Assembly: GCA_014905825.1 (NCBI GenBank)
Contig: JACGCN010000021.1
Coordinates: forward strand, 558,001-622,000
Reading direction: 5' to 3'
DNA length: 64,000 nt
From: Lyophyllum atratum
Lineage: Eukaryota > Basidiomycota > Agaricomycetes > Agaricales > Lyophyllaceae
The notes under the pieces are model-generated. The model saw only the letters and a list, made by a program, of their open reading frames with translations, searched no databases and was not told the DNA's origin. Position numbers and translations under genes: made by a program. Of the stretch, positions 43,226-54,908 are shown in pieces. Every line of letters begins with the position of its first letter. Position 1 is the first letter of the stretch.

Positions 43226-45387
43226 CCGAAAAGTATCGGGATAACTCTGTAGGCAGAGTGAAGGAATCGACCATCCGATGTTCATGAAGACCCAGATTAC
43301 CGCGAGAAATGGGATCAGCAAGATTGTCGGCAGAAGCAACATATTCAAACGTCAGAGAAATGCTTCGTTCCAAAGCAATGACCTCGGCACGACGGATGGA
43401 GAGATTCACCTCGAAATTCCTCCCTCGACCACGCTGCCAAGCACCAATAACACCTTGATTGTCACTGCGAATCAAGACGTTCACGTCACAGAGACCGCGT
43501 TTATCCAAAACGCGAATCGCGAACTCCACTGCAACTCCTTCCAACCAACCAATGTCTCGAGCCGGTCCCCGCCAGTTCTCAACCAACTTCCATGCGTCCC
43601 ATGACTCCCCGTTTCCCCAAATAAGCCCAATGCCCCAATCCGTAGAAGCATCAACCCAAATGCCCAAATCGATTGCGGGACCTTTCGTCCGCAAAGAACG
43701 AGTCCAACCAGTGTTCTCCAGAGTCTTGGACCACCAATGAAGATCTGTCAGGACAGAACGAGAGGCATAGCGCGAAGCGAGACGGAATTCCCAAGGGAAT
43801 TCGGAGATCCATGAAGAAAGATTCGATAGATATGTGCGACCGTGAGGGTACACGAAAGCGATGTGTGATAATGACCCACTCAAGGTCAACGCCTCGTGGA
43901 GAGGAGCTCGACACGAGCTGAACCGACGTAAGAAGGAGTCGACGCGGTCCTTAAATTTCAAACGTTTCTGGTCAGTCAACGAGACCGTACAATGTTCGAT
44001 GTCCCAGTGAAATCCCACATAAACAAATGAGGACCCAAAATCTTGACCCTTGGATGTATGCCATGGAATGCGAAGAGGTGCAATCATAGCCTTGACGTCC
44101 TTGAGACCATAGACGTATGAAGGTGCAGATGATAAATCTGACGAGACAAGAAACCGAAAAACGACGAAGTCGTCGACCCATTTCACAATAGGTCCAACAC
44201 CCATAGCTTTCCAAATATCCACGGATGCATCTGCGATCTCTCCGTGGTTTCCTCCGGACGAAGAGCACCCAAACGGACAATCATGGTCCAGCCAGAACGA
44301 ACCATCAAAACTCACCACTGTATAAGCCTTATGAGGCGGCCAAACAGGGACGGTGCGAAATGCGGCGTCGACATCAAGTGTAGCGGCCTCTGTGCCGGGA
44401 GGGGCGGTCGATAACTAAAAATCGACAAATCAGCCCATGATCTCGAGAAGATATATCATGTCATAAAAAGAAGAAATACAGAGGGAACAATCCCCCGTCT
44501 TCCAAAGTCCCAAGGACCAATGCCTGAAGAAGAAATACAGAGAGACAATCTCCCGTCTTCCAGGCCAAACATCCACGAAGAAATACAGGGAACACTGATT
44601 CCCGTCTTCGAAAGAAAGAACATACAATTTGTTCCACCTCACATGCACCACCCCAACGGGTAGGAAACTCGTCTGAATCGATCATGTCATTGATCGAATA
44701 AGGTGATGAACCCTTGAACGAAAGGTTTATCGCCATCCGGGGTTTTGAACCTTTCAAAACCACCTGAACTGGAGACGATCGAAAAGGCCCCCCGATAACC
44801 TCCTCGAGATGCTCGCGAGCATAAGGACCAGACATCCGCCCCTTCTCCCGTTCCGAAAGAAGATAGTCCTCCACGATGTTGTGAAATTCCGTAACAGAAG
44901 GATGATTAGGTGGAGTAAAAGTCGCCGGGATAGGGGATAACACGCCCAAGGGAAAGCCCTCGCGTAGTTTCTTGACGAGATTAGGATATGATGATGTTAA
45001 ATTGAACTTGCTGAGATAGTAGGAGAAAGCGTCCGGGTTATAAGGAGTGACGATGCGGTTGATTACCGATAAACGAGTGTCGTAAAGCCGCACAATGGGA
45101 CGGTCTGAAGGATCAGGTAACGCAGGACTTCGAGTTGGCGTGATGCAACTTCGCACCACAGATGGAACAGGTATGTTCGTCGGGGTGGTCTGCGGAGCAA
45201 CGGCTGTTACCCCCGATGTTCCATGAGATGCAGACGACGACAGCAGATGCGATGCTTTCAAAACGGCGGCCGACGAGTTTAACGACAACGGCCTTTCCCA
45301 TAACGGTCGTCGTGGTTTTGCACGCCGGGAATTTGTGGCCAGTCCTTCCACAGATAAGGCAGATGGGAGAGCTGGCTGACCCCCCAC
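43218..45387 (-). CDS. Reverse transcriptase-RNase H of the DIRS-order element
   Basis: The 5' exon overlaps the end of gag in another frame; its true start was not fixed. It carries YYLSKFNLTSSYPNLVKKL, PVQVVLKGSKPRMAINLSF and DEFPTRWGGACE. A 223-nt intron (44415-44637, GT-AG) joins this to LSTAPPGTEAATLDVDAAF. The RT follows with FWLDHDCPFG, GEIADASVDIWKA and the catalytic KWVDDFVVFR. RNase H follows: IDLGIWVDASTDWGIG, LEGVAVEFAI, VLIRSDNQGVIGAW and YVASADNLADPISRG. It ends at SRYFSDA-stop. The element's cDNA is made by this protein. Confidence 0.85.
44415..44637 (-). other. Intron in the RT gene, containing three repeat units
   Basis: 223 nt, four times longer than neighbouring introns. 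It contains three copies, about 55-75 bp apart, of a unit with ggaagacggg ... tccctctgtatttcttc (minus strand). The flanking codons join in frame (ACE-LST), and the neighbouring conserved RT motifs fit the related fragment at 1249-1659. Confidence 0.7.
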
Positions 45388-46471
45388 TGCCTCGCGAAAA
45401 GGGCTCGCTCCGAGAACCTGAAGAACCAGAAGGGTACGGCTCGTGGCGATTATTAGGAATAGTGGTGCGGACGGCCAATGACGACTTCAAAGCTGTGAAC
45501 TTCGCCTCCAAATTCTCCGCCTTAATCTCCTGGAACCGAGCATGATAAAGGCCTTCCTGGAACGCCGTCGGATGAGCCGCGTACTCCTTTCGCTGCTCGA
45601 TGTCGAACATCAATATTGACTGAAAATTTGCCTTCAAGTTTTCATGCCCTGATAAGAAAACAAAATGCCGATTCCACCGCTCGTACACGCCAGTACTAGC
45701 CCCAACTACCTTCATGAACTTCAAACGGTTCCGCCACGCCTCCATCCAATCCGCCGGCTCCATCGACGCCTCGTCCGGAAAACTATTGGTCTTAATAACC
45801 GTGAGTTTCGCGTTATTCTCCAAGCGAATATTCTTCGTCTCGATGTTGTTGTAATCCAAATTCAGGCGTCGCAGTGAACTAGTGAGGAATAGAGGGAGGG
45901 GAATATGTTGCTTGTGGGATGCCAGGGTTAAGAGACACGGGTGGAAAGCGACCTCGCGTGATGTTGATGTCGCAGTCGCGGGCTTCTCGCCCTCCTCCGA
46001 AAATAGAGCCGCGGTAGTTGAGCTTGCCGATTTCTGAGAAGTAGCAGCCGCGATGAGCAAATCCACCTGAGCTTTCTCGGCATCCGCAAGTTGACTATAG
46101 GCCGAAAGAAACTGTAGAGGCGCAACGGCTTGTGTTGCCATCCCGGTGGAAGCAGTGGCTGACTGCGAGGGTGTAGGAGTCCCATCCCGGGCCGAAGTGC
46201 CGGTAGTGGTCGCGTTAGGAATAGGAGGTCGTTCAATAGGGGGAGGGATGACCTCGTCGTCTGAAACGTCTTCCTCACCAGCATCTCTGTTGACTTGACG
46301 GGCAAGGTTACGCTCGCGAATTCCCGCGATAATTCCTTCATCAGTGTCGGTGCCGGTAGAAGCGCCAGGAACCGCGTGACCAGAAACACCATCCGGAGTT
46401 GGCCCATCACTAGGTGCCCCAGGAGGAGGGATATTGGTCTGAAGCGCCGCAGGAGGACCAGGAGGAGCCAT
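45113..46471 (-). CDS. Gag-like protein of the DIRS-order element
   Basis: About 452 aa from MAPPGPPAALQTN (an upstream in-frame start at 46486 adds MIIII from an atgatgatgatgat run). Pro/Thr-rich and acidic N-terminal third; helical middle (EPADWMEAWRNRLKFMKVV, RWNRHFVFLSGHENLKANF); then a zinc knuckle CLICGRTGHKFPAC and a C-terminal CSICGAKLHHANSKSC, both CCHC-like. This agrees with ORF1 of Ngaro-type elements. It begins within a few bases of the A1 repeat. Confidence 0.8.
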   Translation of the reverse strand: MAPPGPPAALQTNIPPPGAPSDGPTPDGVSGHAVPGASTGTDTDEGIIAGIRERNLARQVNRDAGEEDVSDDEVIPPPIERPPIPNATTTGTSARDGTPTPSQSATASTGMATQAVAPLQFLSAYSQLADAEKAQVDLLIAAATSQKSASSTTAALFSEEGEKPATATSTSREVAFHPCLLTLASHKQHIPLPLFLTSSLRRLNLDYNNIETKNIRLENNAKLTVIKTNSFPDEASMEPADWMEAWRNRLKFMKVVGASTGVYERWNRHFVFLSGHENLKANFQSILMFDIEQRKEYAAHPTAFQEGLYHARFQEIKAENLEAKFTALKSSLAVRTTIPNNRHEPYPSGSSGSRSEPFSRGSGGSASSPICLICGRTGHKFPACKTTTTVMGKAVVVKLVGRRFESIASAVVVCISWNIGGNSRCSADHPDEHTCSICGAKLHHANSKSCVT

Positions 46472-46493
46472 GATGATGATGATCAAAGAATGA

Positions 46494-46683
46494 GTCGAAA
46501 AATAAACTTTCTAGCTGCAGACCACTTTGTGGGATGAGAGAGAAAAACTCAAGCCACATACACGTGTCGAATCCATATCTTAGTCTTCACACGTGGCTTG
46601 GTTTTTCTAGTTCAAACCGCGCTTTCAAAGACCTTGTTCTATTCAGGGAACTCGCGGGCTCGTTTCACTGAATAGAACGACCA
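46494..46683. repeat. Split direct repeat A1
   Basis: Outer 5' copy of A. It ends immediately upstream of gag (first in-frame ATGs at 46486 and 46471), so it probably holds the promoter. Confidence 0.92.
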
Positions 46684-47166
46684 CCTCTTCAAAAATTCTG
46701 CACGTGACTGTTTTAACCACTATTTTAGGCCTGTCGCTGAGGCTCAGGCTGCAGCCTCAGAGTCTCGGTCAAGGTAATTGAACTAAGTAAGTTACTTACT
46801 TACGTCTTCAGTGTTGAGTCTGCGTCGGAAACACCAGACCCGTCTTGCCGCGTCCGATGAAGCTTGTGTACAAACGATGGCGACGCTTATATTGACATCA
46901 GTATCGGGCCGCCCGCCCGAAAATGCCGAACAATGGAAAATGACAAGAAAATGAGGTCCCCCGCTAAAGAATGGAGGTACGACTGATCAGTGATTGTGTC
47001 TGTCTAGGAGATAGTCCCTCGCTGCTGCTTAAACTCAATGCTAGACGTATTGATATCACGGCCCCGTGGCTATGGTTATGAGGGTATTAGAAAGGCATGC
47101 CATGTATTCAAGTCATTAGGACCAGGATTTAGTTATTTAAGTAGTATCTGAACCGGTATAGCGTTC
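46684..47166. other. Intergenic region between the retrotransposon and SMC6
   Basis: No gene. Holds tgacatcagtatcgggcc (46892-46909, also at 33300) and an inverted copy of the 45-bp segment found at about 32620-32662. Confidence 0.6.
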
Positions 47167-50100
47167 TCAAGCCGCTTGGGTTCTCTCTGGATCAGTCATC
47201 CTATGAACTCTTACAGTCTTGCCCAGCTGTACATTGCCCATGTCCTGAGGGGTGATCAAAATGTACTGCTTCTTGTCTGAAGAGTTCGCCGTGTCGATCT
47301 GTATATGGATAATAATAAACGGCATTAACGGATGGCCTGACGGGGATGAAATTGTGTTTCGCTGACCATCATCTTCATTGAAATACGTCTGTTGACAGCA
47401 TCCATAAAGACATCGAACTCGTCTAGAAATTAGATGAATTTGCCGTTGTCATCAACCATCAATATTTGCTACTCACCGAGGCACCTGAGAGGACAGCCAA
47501 TAGACTCCCAGAGGGAAAGCAAGAGGCAAATTGTCGAGAAAGACTTCTCGCCTCCGCTCAAAGAACGTGGGTCCTTCTCACGCGTCGATTGGGTCGATGT
47601 TACTTGAGTTTGATCATCCGTTTGGACTCTGAGGATCAACTGCCCCAGCTCATGATTGAAGAGAGCCTTGCCATAATAGCCACGGTGCGAGAGATGGTAA
47701 CCGAAGACCAGCTTGCAGCGAAGTGCAATATGGCGGCGGAACTCCTGCCACTTCTGCAGTCGAACAATGAGGGACGACCTTAGAGTCTGCGGCGAGCACG
47801 CCATATTAGAGCCCGCTGCACAGACGACATGATACCTAAACTAACCTTGTTCAGGTGGTTCATCTGCCTCAGATCCCGCTCTGCAGTCTCTAGCTTCGCT
47901 TTGGCCTTGTTGACCTCAACCGTCATCTCCTCCACGGTAGCGCCGTGTCTAGGCAACATTCCAAAGTCAGTATAGGCAGACAAAGCTAGCCGACAAGCAC
48001 TCGCCTCCTTTCGCGCTCCTGTAGCGCCTGTTGTACGGATTCAAGATTTCGTTTTACGACGTCGGCGCTACGTGGGTTAGGTACTCGTTCACAATACTCG
48101 AGCGCTTTGACCGTCCAGTTCTTGACAGGAAACGGCGTCAGCCGAGAGATAAACAGAGCCGCCGGGAAGACTAACCGTGAATTCCTCCTGTAAAACGTCG
48201 GCGATAGCTTGGACTTGCTTTATCTTGGCTTTCTCGTCATTCAACTTCTCTGTGTAGAAATCTCTGGCTTTCTGGGCCTGCATTCGTTCTTCTACTGCAT
48301 CCTCGACTTTCGACTGGAACGACGTCAGCGTCACCATCCTGCTATAGCAACATACACGGAGATACTCACGACAATGGCAGCTCTTTGCTGCGTAAATTCA
48401 GCGATGCGTTCTTTGATCTTTTCCAAGTCCGGCATCAACAGCTTGTTCTTGTCATCATAGACTTGCTTTTGCCTTGCGACGTCCTCGAATTGCTCGATGA
48501 CACTGGCCTTTTCGGCCTCGGCTTCCTATGATATTAATCAGAAGACAGTCAGAAAGGACAGTGAGGTACCCTGCCTCTTTGGCTGACTGGAAACTCGTGA
48601 TGTTGGTAGGCATGTCATCGTTCGCTTCTTGCTGCACATTAGCCAGAGCTGTCTTCGCTCGTCGACATTTATCATTCGCAGCTGCACTTTGTGCCTATTT
48701 GATGTTAGGGGTATCCAATAAAACTGGGACGGATATATGTGGTACCTTCAATGCGTCAAGATTGCGTCGCCCAGCAGCAAATTCTGCCCTGAGCTTCTCG
48801 ACATTCTGTACGGCAATTCTATGTTCCGCTTCAAATGTCTTGATCTGCGCTTCGTGATGCCTTTCAAAGGCGATGAGTAAATTAGATCGAAATGCATCAT
48901 GGACCAACTCAAACTCACTTAATCTCGGAGACGGCGTCTCTTCCCGTCAGCAAAAGGCTCGTTGCATCGCTTCTCGGCTTATTCCACTCGCCAAGCGGTG
49001 TCATGGAAGAACCACCTTCCCTGCAGACAATTAGATTCTCTGGGTCTTCGCCAAATAAGATGCACATAACTCACGGAAATACCTTCACGGAAAATCCGTC
49101 TGCAGTCCACGCTGTCCCTCCCCCACCAAGTCCTCTCAATGCCACCTCTCCCTCCCTACGCGTAAGAGCAAGACCCTGACGCTCGATTCGAGCTACGTTG
49201 ATTAGAATACGGAGAGCAAATGGGTCCGAAACCTGGGAGTCTAGGTCATTTGTGGATACTAAGGCACGAGGAACAGAAAACGAGGTACTTCGAGGGCCCG
49301 GAGAACGGTGAGATAATGTTGAGGGGGTTCTCCGTTCGAGTAATCGAACAGATCCTTCTCAGAGATGATTATCTGGGTTCTAGGACTGAGGAATGCCGGT
49401 CAGCAAGGGATGGTCATAGACAGAGGATAGGTAACATACTTGCCCGTCTCGTCCAGCAACTTCTTTAACTTTGCTCTATCATTTCCGTTTGTCACTGCAA
49501 ACGCAGTCAGCAATCCTTTCAGCTGCAGCCGTAACAGTTCCCCCCAGGTCTTTGGATCCCTCGCCTTGACATGTAGACCTAACGGCCCGAGGGGAGGGTC
49601 GCCTGTCCACGACATAGTCTTGATCCTATCCAACACTGTCTTCATATTATTTCCGTATGGGATGAGACTGTTCTTCTGGGCATCTATGGCTCGTTGAATC
49701 ATGCCCTGGCAACTCTGGATATTGCCCCTAATCTTGTTAAGCGCATGATCAGCGGCTTCCCCTTCTTTTTTCACAGCATCGTTCTTGTCTTGGCCCTCAC
49801 GTATCTGCAACGAGAGAGCCTCGATAGTAGACTGGGCTTCATCGACGGCGTTACGAGCTGCGTCGAGTTTGCGTTGCGTTTCGTCATGCTTGGCTTGGGT
49901 ATTGGCCTCCATACGACGCGTCTCTTCGTTTATCTTCGTGTCCAGCTCCTCGATCTGTCTCGTGATCGCACCGACACCCTGATCTATCTTCTTCATATCG
50001 GCCTGGCAAGAGAGCCAAGTTCAAGCAGCGGCTCCACAACAATGTCGAAAAGGGACCACTTACAGAAAACTCGCCAATCACTTTCTTATTATTTCGAATG

Positions 50101-51701
50101 AGACCTTGAAGACGATCCTTCTCCTGTGTGAGCTCCTCCAAATCTCCAAATTCTGTTACCGCCGCTTCGTGCTTGGTGACCTCCTCCGTTGCAGCTTCGA
50201 AGTTTGCCTGGATGGATGGATAAGTAAAAGACTGATCGACGAATGGACGTCATCAGCGCACCGTAGCCTCGTCGACACCCTTCTGGATCTTTGGAAGGCG
50301 AGACTCGAGCTTTGTGACCTCCTGGATCTTCGCCTTCATCTCATCCTCCTTTCCCCCGACATGGGCCCATGCAAGTTCCTTCTTCAGCTCGTCCGCCTTC
50401 TGCTTCTGTTCACGGGCCTTGGCCGCTTCTTCGAATCGAACGGTCGCGTCTTTAAAAGCAGCCTTCAGGTCAGGCAAGGCTTCTTTCTTCTGCGCAAGGA
50501 CGTTGCGAGTCTGCTTGATGTTCACGAGGCATCTGTCGTACTCATCCGAAAGTTGGGAGAGCTGGGTGCCACGCAGGAAGAACTAGAGCGAAGAGGTTAG
50601 TGATTTTACAAATAGGTAGAAACCATGTTAATGGACCTTGTATTTTTCTTCGGAACGAGACGCGCTCAAAAATTGCCTAGCAGCGTCTAGAGTTAGAGCA
50701 CGATGAGCTCGTATCTGGATGCAGCTTAACACCGACGTACCCTGTGTCAATACGTTCATCGGATTATCGACTTGAATGTTCATATGGTCGCAAATGGCAG
50801 AAAGCTCTTCCTTCTTCGTGCTGATAGTGTTGCCCGACAATTCGCCTTTGATCTTCCAAGTAGAGGACCCTTCCCTTGTGAAACGACGGGTGATACTGAT
50901 CGATTTTCCGTATTCTTTAGGCTTGTAGGCTTCCTCTCCTTGATTCTTTATGACGATAGTTACCTCCGAGGCGCTGCACATATAACGTCACACCAGCATT
51001 TCCGACATTAAGGACGATACACGCACTTGAAGCCCTCCTTGATGAATGATTTCAGGCCACTTCCGCGGCCAGTGGAGGTGCTTTTCCCGCCCAACGCGAC
51101 CGTAATGGCAGATAACACAGCACTTTTGCCACCTGCGTATATCCCAATTAAAGGCGAGTGTTCTTAACGATTCATGAAAGGATACATACTCCCATTGTGA
51201 CCTGAAGAGATGTAAAAATATATAATAGCAATCAATGCTAGAAGTACACACCGATGATAAAATTAATCTGAGGACCGAATTCGAATTTGAGGAATGCATG
51301 GCACATGAAGTTGACCATCTCGATACGTTCTATGATCCCATGCTCAGCAATCCCCTTCGCGGAAGAAAATGTCAGTTGAGTCAAAACAGTGCAGTGGCAG
51401 CAGTCAGACATACACCGTGGACCTTCCGCTTGGACGCCAGGTCCGCGAGGATTTTCTCCCGGTGCTCGTCTTCGAACCTCTGTTCCTCAGCTTCTGCATC
51501 TTTTGCATCTTCATCTTCATCTTCTCCGTTTTTACGCGCCTTAGCCTTGCCCTTGCCCTTTGTGCTACGGCCGTTCGCCAGATTAGGAGTGTCAAAATCT
51601 TCGTCGTCATCATCGCTGACTTCGGTTCTCGCTCGTTTCGGAGAGTTGGCGTAAATCGATTCGCCGTCATCACTATCTGAGTCTGTGGGGCGTTTGGCCA
51701 T
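47167..51701 (-). CDS. SMC6: Structural maintenance of chromosomes protein 6
   Basis: Multi-exon gene starting MAKRPTDSDSDDG (ATG at 51701) with an acidic, disordered N-terminus. The ATPase head shows ERIEMVNFMCHAFLKFEFGP and Walker A GHNGSGKSAV, assembled across two introns, then LGGKSTSTGRG. Long coiled coils follow. The hinge lies around 49.0-49.6 kb (LGPLGLHVKARDPKTWGELL). The C-terminal head has the signature LSGGEKSFSTICLLLSLWE and Walker B LRCLDEFDVFMDAVNRR, with the end near QYILITPQDMGNV. Smc6 pairs with Smc5 in the Smc5/6 complex for DNA repair and replication-fork stability. An in-frame ATG at 51743 would add 14 residues. Confidence 0.93.
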
Positions 51702-52804
51702 GGTAGTAGTGGTTGGTGTGTAGCCGAAACGCGTCCAACCCATTTTAATAACGTGACATCACGTGTAGTAACGCGATTGTCACGCTTGTCCTCAAAACAA
51801 AAAGTACCAAGGATCTGAGAAACAATAAACGTCGCTCGTACTTGCAGTAGCTTACAGTACTGCTTCCAGGGCTCACACAAGTTTACGCAACAATGAGTTA
51901 GGTAGCTAAAACAATCGCCGTAGGCCTAAGTAAGTGGTGATGGCTTACCAAAGAGGTGAAAGACACCCGGGAACTTGACTCAGGTCAGAAGTCTTTTTGA
52001 ATTCCTGATAAGCGCCACACGAATGGCAAAGGCCCACAACCCCGCAACACGGTTCGACAAGTGACCCTTGGCCTCCCTTGGCATGATGTAACAATTTGAC
52101 ATTCTGTTTCGCAGTCGAAAGAGAAAAAGTCGACGATCAGAACAAGTGACGCTGATCAAGCTTCAAGGATCCTGCCATTTTCATTCCGACGCGTTGTGAG
52201 GACATACAGACTACAGTGACACAAGTAGGACAAGGGACAACACCTTCCAAAGCCCTACCCTGAGGGTCTAATTTGTGGACCCGAAAAACGCTCATGTTTT
52301 GATGGGCGACGCAGCGACCAACTCTGGCAAAGAGTCAAGGAGTGGAGCGGATCTGATAGACGGACGCGTGCCAACTGAATTGCCATGTCAGTATATTTTC
52401 GGAGAACAGATTGGCGAATCCGAAGAAGCCAGGTTGTGATGCGACACCTGATGGCACCGCTGCATGTGCTCCGACTCCGAGGCGAAGAGGGATTGTGAGT
52501 CGGGCTGTGGGTGGTCTAGGTTGTTGAGGAATGAGGAATACATGATACAGGATTGGTTCTGAGACGAGGCGGACTGGGCAGGGAAGACGTTGAAGGGATG
52601 GGAGTACAAGTAGAAGTGGTGGTGAACGATTTAGCGATTCTGATGGGAGTGGGTGACACGTGTGACAGTTAAATCTTGTTCTGCTTGTCCTCTTCCATCC
52701 GTCGTGCTCTTCTCCTCCCCGTCTCCCCTCCTCCTCCTCTCCTCCGTTTTTTACCACCCACCTTCTTTTTACCCACTCTCTTTTGTCGGCGCTTCTTCTC
52801 TGCG
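51702..52804. promoter_or_regulatory. Divergent intergenic region, SMC6 and membrane-protein gene
   Basis: No supported gene; frames at 52335-52919 on the minus strand are not convincing. A pyrimidine-rich tract (tctcccctcctcctcctctc and neighbours, about 52690-52795) immediately precedes the ATG at 52805, a usual basidiomycete core-promoter and 5'UTR composition. Confidence 0.45.
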
Positions 52805-54183
52805 ATGGCCCCCCCTCTTGCTGGCAAGCCTCCGTACGCGACTGACCTACCCGATTCCTATTATGAATCGGCGCCAGCACCCACACGCAGGATACGGCAG
52901 CAGCCCCCTCCGAATCCAAATGACAGGTCTTCTGCTTATGATGTGTAAGTCGCGGTTCTTTCGAGCGCTCATATAACGCGTCTTCTCACCCCTGACATAT
53001 AACCTACAGATACAACAGTTATCTCACCGCCGACGATAAAGCAGCCAGTCGTCAGTCTGGTATCGGAGCCTTGGGCTTAGGCCTACTGAACATGGATGAT
53101 GACGATGACGAAGACGACGACGACTCATATGCCCGTCACAAGCCCCAGCAATCGCCGTCAAACCCTGGAGCATCTCCATCCAAACACGCCGCACTGGCAG
53201 CAGCGACCGCAAATCCCAGTCGCCACGGCAAGGCCGCCTCTCCTCCTCCTTCTCCCAAGTACATCGCAGCCCCGCAGCCTGGCTATGCGGCGCCCATCGC
53301 TGCCCTCAACACACTCGCCCATCCCGAAGCCGTTGCCACCCCTCAGGGTCGCCCACCAGCATCACACCTACAAAATTCTGAGCCTCGCCTGAAGAACCCC
53401 TTTGCTGACCCTCACCCGCCCTCCAATCACCCTCACCCGTCCTCCAATCACCCACGCCCGCCTTACCATGTTACCACTTCTCCGACGCCTTCCATGGTAT
53501 CCTCTGAGCCGCACCCCCTCCAGGCGCCCATCACTCCCATTACCCCTGTCTTTGCGCGTCCCGCGAAGCCTGGCATCAAATTCTCTGATGGCGCCATCCC
53601 ACGCGACCCGTCAAAGCCTATCATGCGCGGTAATTTCGAGGAAACACTACTGCCTACCCGAGGAGAGAAGGGAGACGATTTCTGGAGACGCTTCAGCATG
53701 GTCGCGAAGGAAGAGAACCAAAAGCCGACTACACAGAAGACGAGGTTCGTCCTCTGGCTCAAAATGATTTACTCTTACCAATCATCATTTGCAGTCTTTG
53801 GTTAAGCAAGACCCAAAGCGGCTCGACACGACTGTCTCGCTGGGTCTGGATTGTTGGTCTCATCCTCCTTATTGTACGCCTTGGTCATCCCACCTGCTTT
53901 ACCTATCTCAATTTGTCTCCTGCAGTGCATTGGTGGTGCCATTGGCATCGGTTGGTACGTCTCGCACAACAAGCCCGGCCACCAACAGCCCACTGTATTC
54001 GGCGGCTCCGCCAACGAGGTTGCGACGAACACAGCGACCACCGCGGTCAGCACGGGCGCAAATGGGAGTACCATCAGGCACGTCACGCCAACGCACACAG
54101 TTGCTCGTCGTGTCTTGGACGCCCGGGCAACGTCCGTAGCCGGAACAAGCGCGATGCATAAGCGCAGACAGTACAACCACTAG
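52805..54183 (+). CDS. Single-pass membrane protein of unknown function (403 aa)
   Basis: Four exons: 52805-52944, 53010-53744, 53795-53873 and 53926-54183; all introns are GT-AG and the frame is continuous. The N-terminal 300 residues are Pro/Ser/His-rich and disordered, with an acidic run (MDDDDDEDDDD) and repeated HPPSNHPHPSSNHP. A single transmembrane helix follows at about residues 306-328 (WVWIVGLILLICIGGAIGIG), preceded by basic residues. The C-terminal tail is Thr/Ala/Gly-rich and ends KRRQYNH. This suggests a large cytosolic N-terminus and a short outer or lumenal tail. No domain was recognised. Confidence 0.85.
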
Positions 54184-54908
54184 GCCTCACTCACAACGTC
54201 ATCCATTATTTATGACTGCTGACCTGCGATCCCTCCTACCCCCTCAACCACATTCACTGGGATCCCACACGCTTCCCGTCCGCTCTTTCCACACACGTAC
54301 GTATACCTTGACACTGACATCCCATGGCCGCGACACATTGTACTCCCAACACATACGCCTCTATGCTCTTCTTGCATTGACATCCGCATTTACCCACTTA
54401 CTTTGCCCCTTGCCCTCTTAGTTCAATACCCACCCCCCCGTTCCCTGTTATATTGTTCATGCTTCACGTTCGCCACGACATCTGCCTACTTCTTGTTACG
54501 TTTTGTCGGGGTAATGGTTATTGTTATATAGTTTTTATCATTATGGAATGGATGCCAAAATCCCCCTTTCCGACATCGATCGATCGCTTGAGCATATTGA
54601 GCAGGAGCCATGTTGTTGCAAGACCTAGTGATAGTGATAGTGATATCGCCCATGTGTAAGGTGCAATCTTCAGAGGAGGAGACGATCTCTCATACGCGGG
54701 GGTAAGAGCCAATCAAGCAGTTGTAAGCAGTCTGGGAAGGCCTCCTTACGCGTGGTGGTGGGAGGCAAGATATGCGTGGGAACATGAAGATTTGTGGCTT
54801 ACCCATGTACAGTCGACCAAATTTCAGGTCAATTGGGCAGACCTGAACTCTTATAAGCCGCGTTGCAACTAAGCCTGACATCCGTTCAATGACTGCCCCC
54901 CGATCTCC
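54184..54908. other. Intergenic 3'UTR/promoter region
   Basis: Low-complexity C/T-rich stretch to about 54440, then A/T-rich DNA with a gtgatagtgatagtgata run near 54630. The minus-strand frame 54690-55013 overlaps the start of the next gene and is antisense to it. Confidence 0.5.

Larger units (their letters stand above)
41058..46683 (-). mobile_element. DIRS-order (Ngaro/PAT-type) retrotransposon with split direct repeats
   Basis: 5626-bp element read on the minus strand as A1 (46683-46494), gag, RT-RNase H, tyrosine recombinase, B1 (41640-41462), A2 (41462-41273), 36-bp spacer, B2 (41236-41058). A1/A2 are 190 bp and B1/B2 179 bp. By reading, each pair is identical, with a possible difference of a base or two. 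This A1-ORFs-B1-A2-B2 order is diagnostic of Ngaro and PAT-like elements, which integrate with a tyrosine recombinase instead of an integrase. No target duplication is expected and none was seen. All three ORFs look open, so it may be active or recently active. Confidence 0.93.

Noticed and set aside
41058..46683. Starship-type giant element or Crypton
   Set aside because: The recombinase is accompanied by RT-RNase H and split direct repeats, which define a DIRS-order retrotransposon; no DUF3435 captain was seen.
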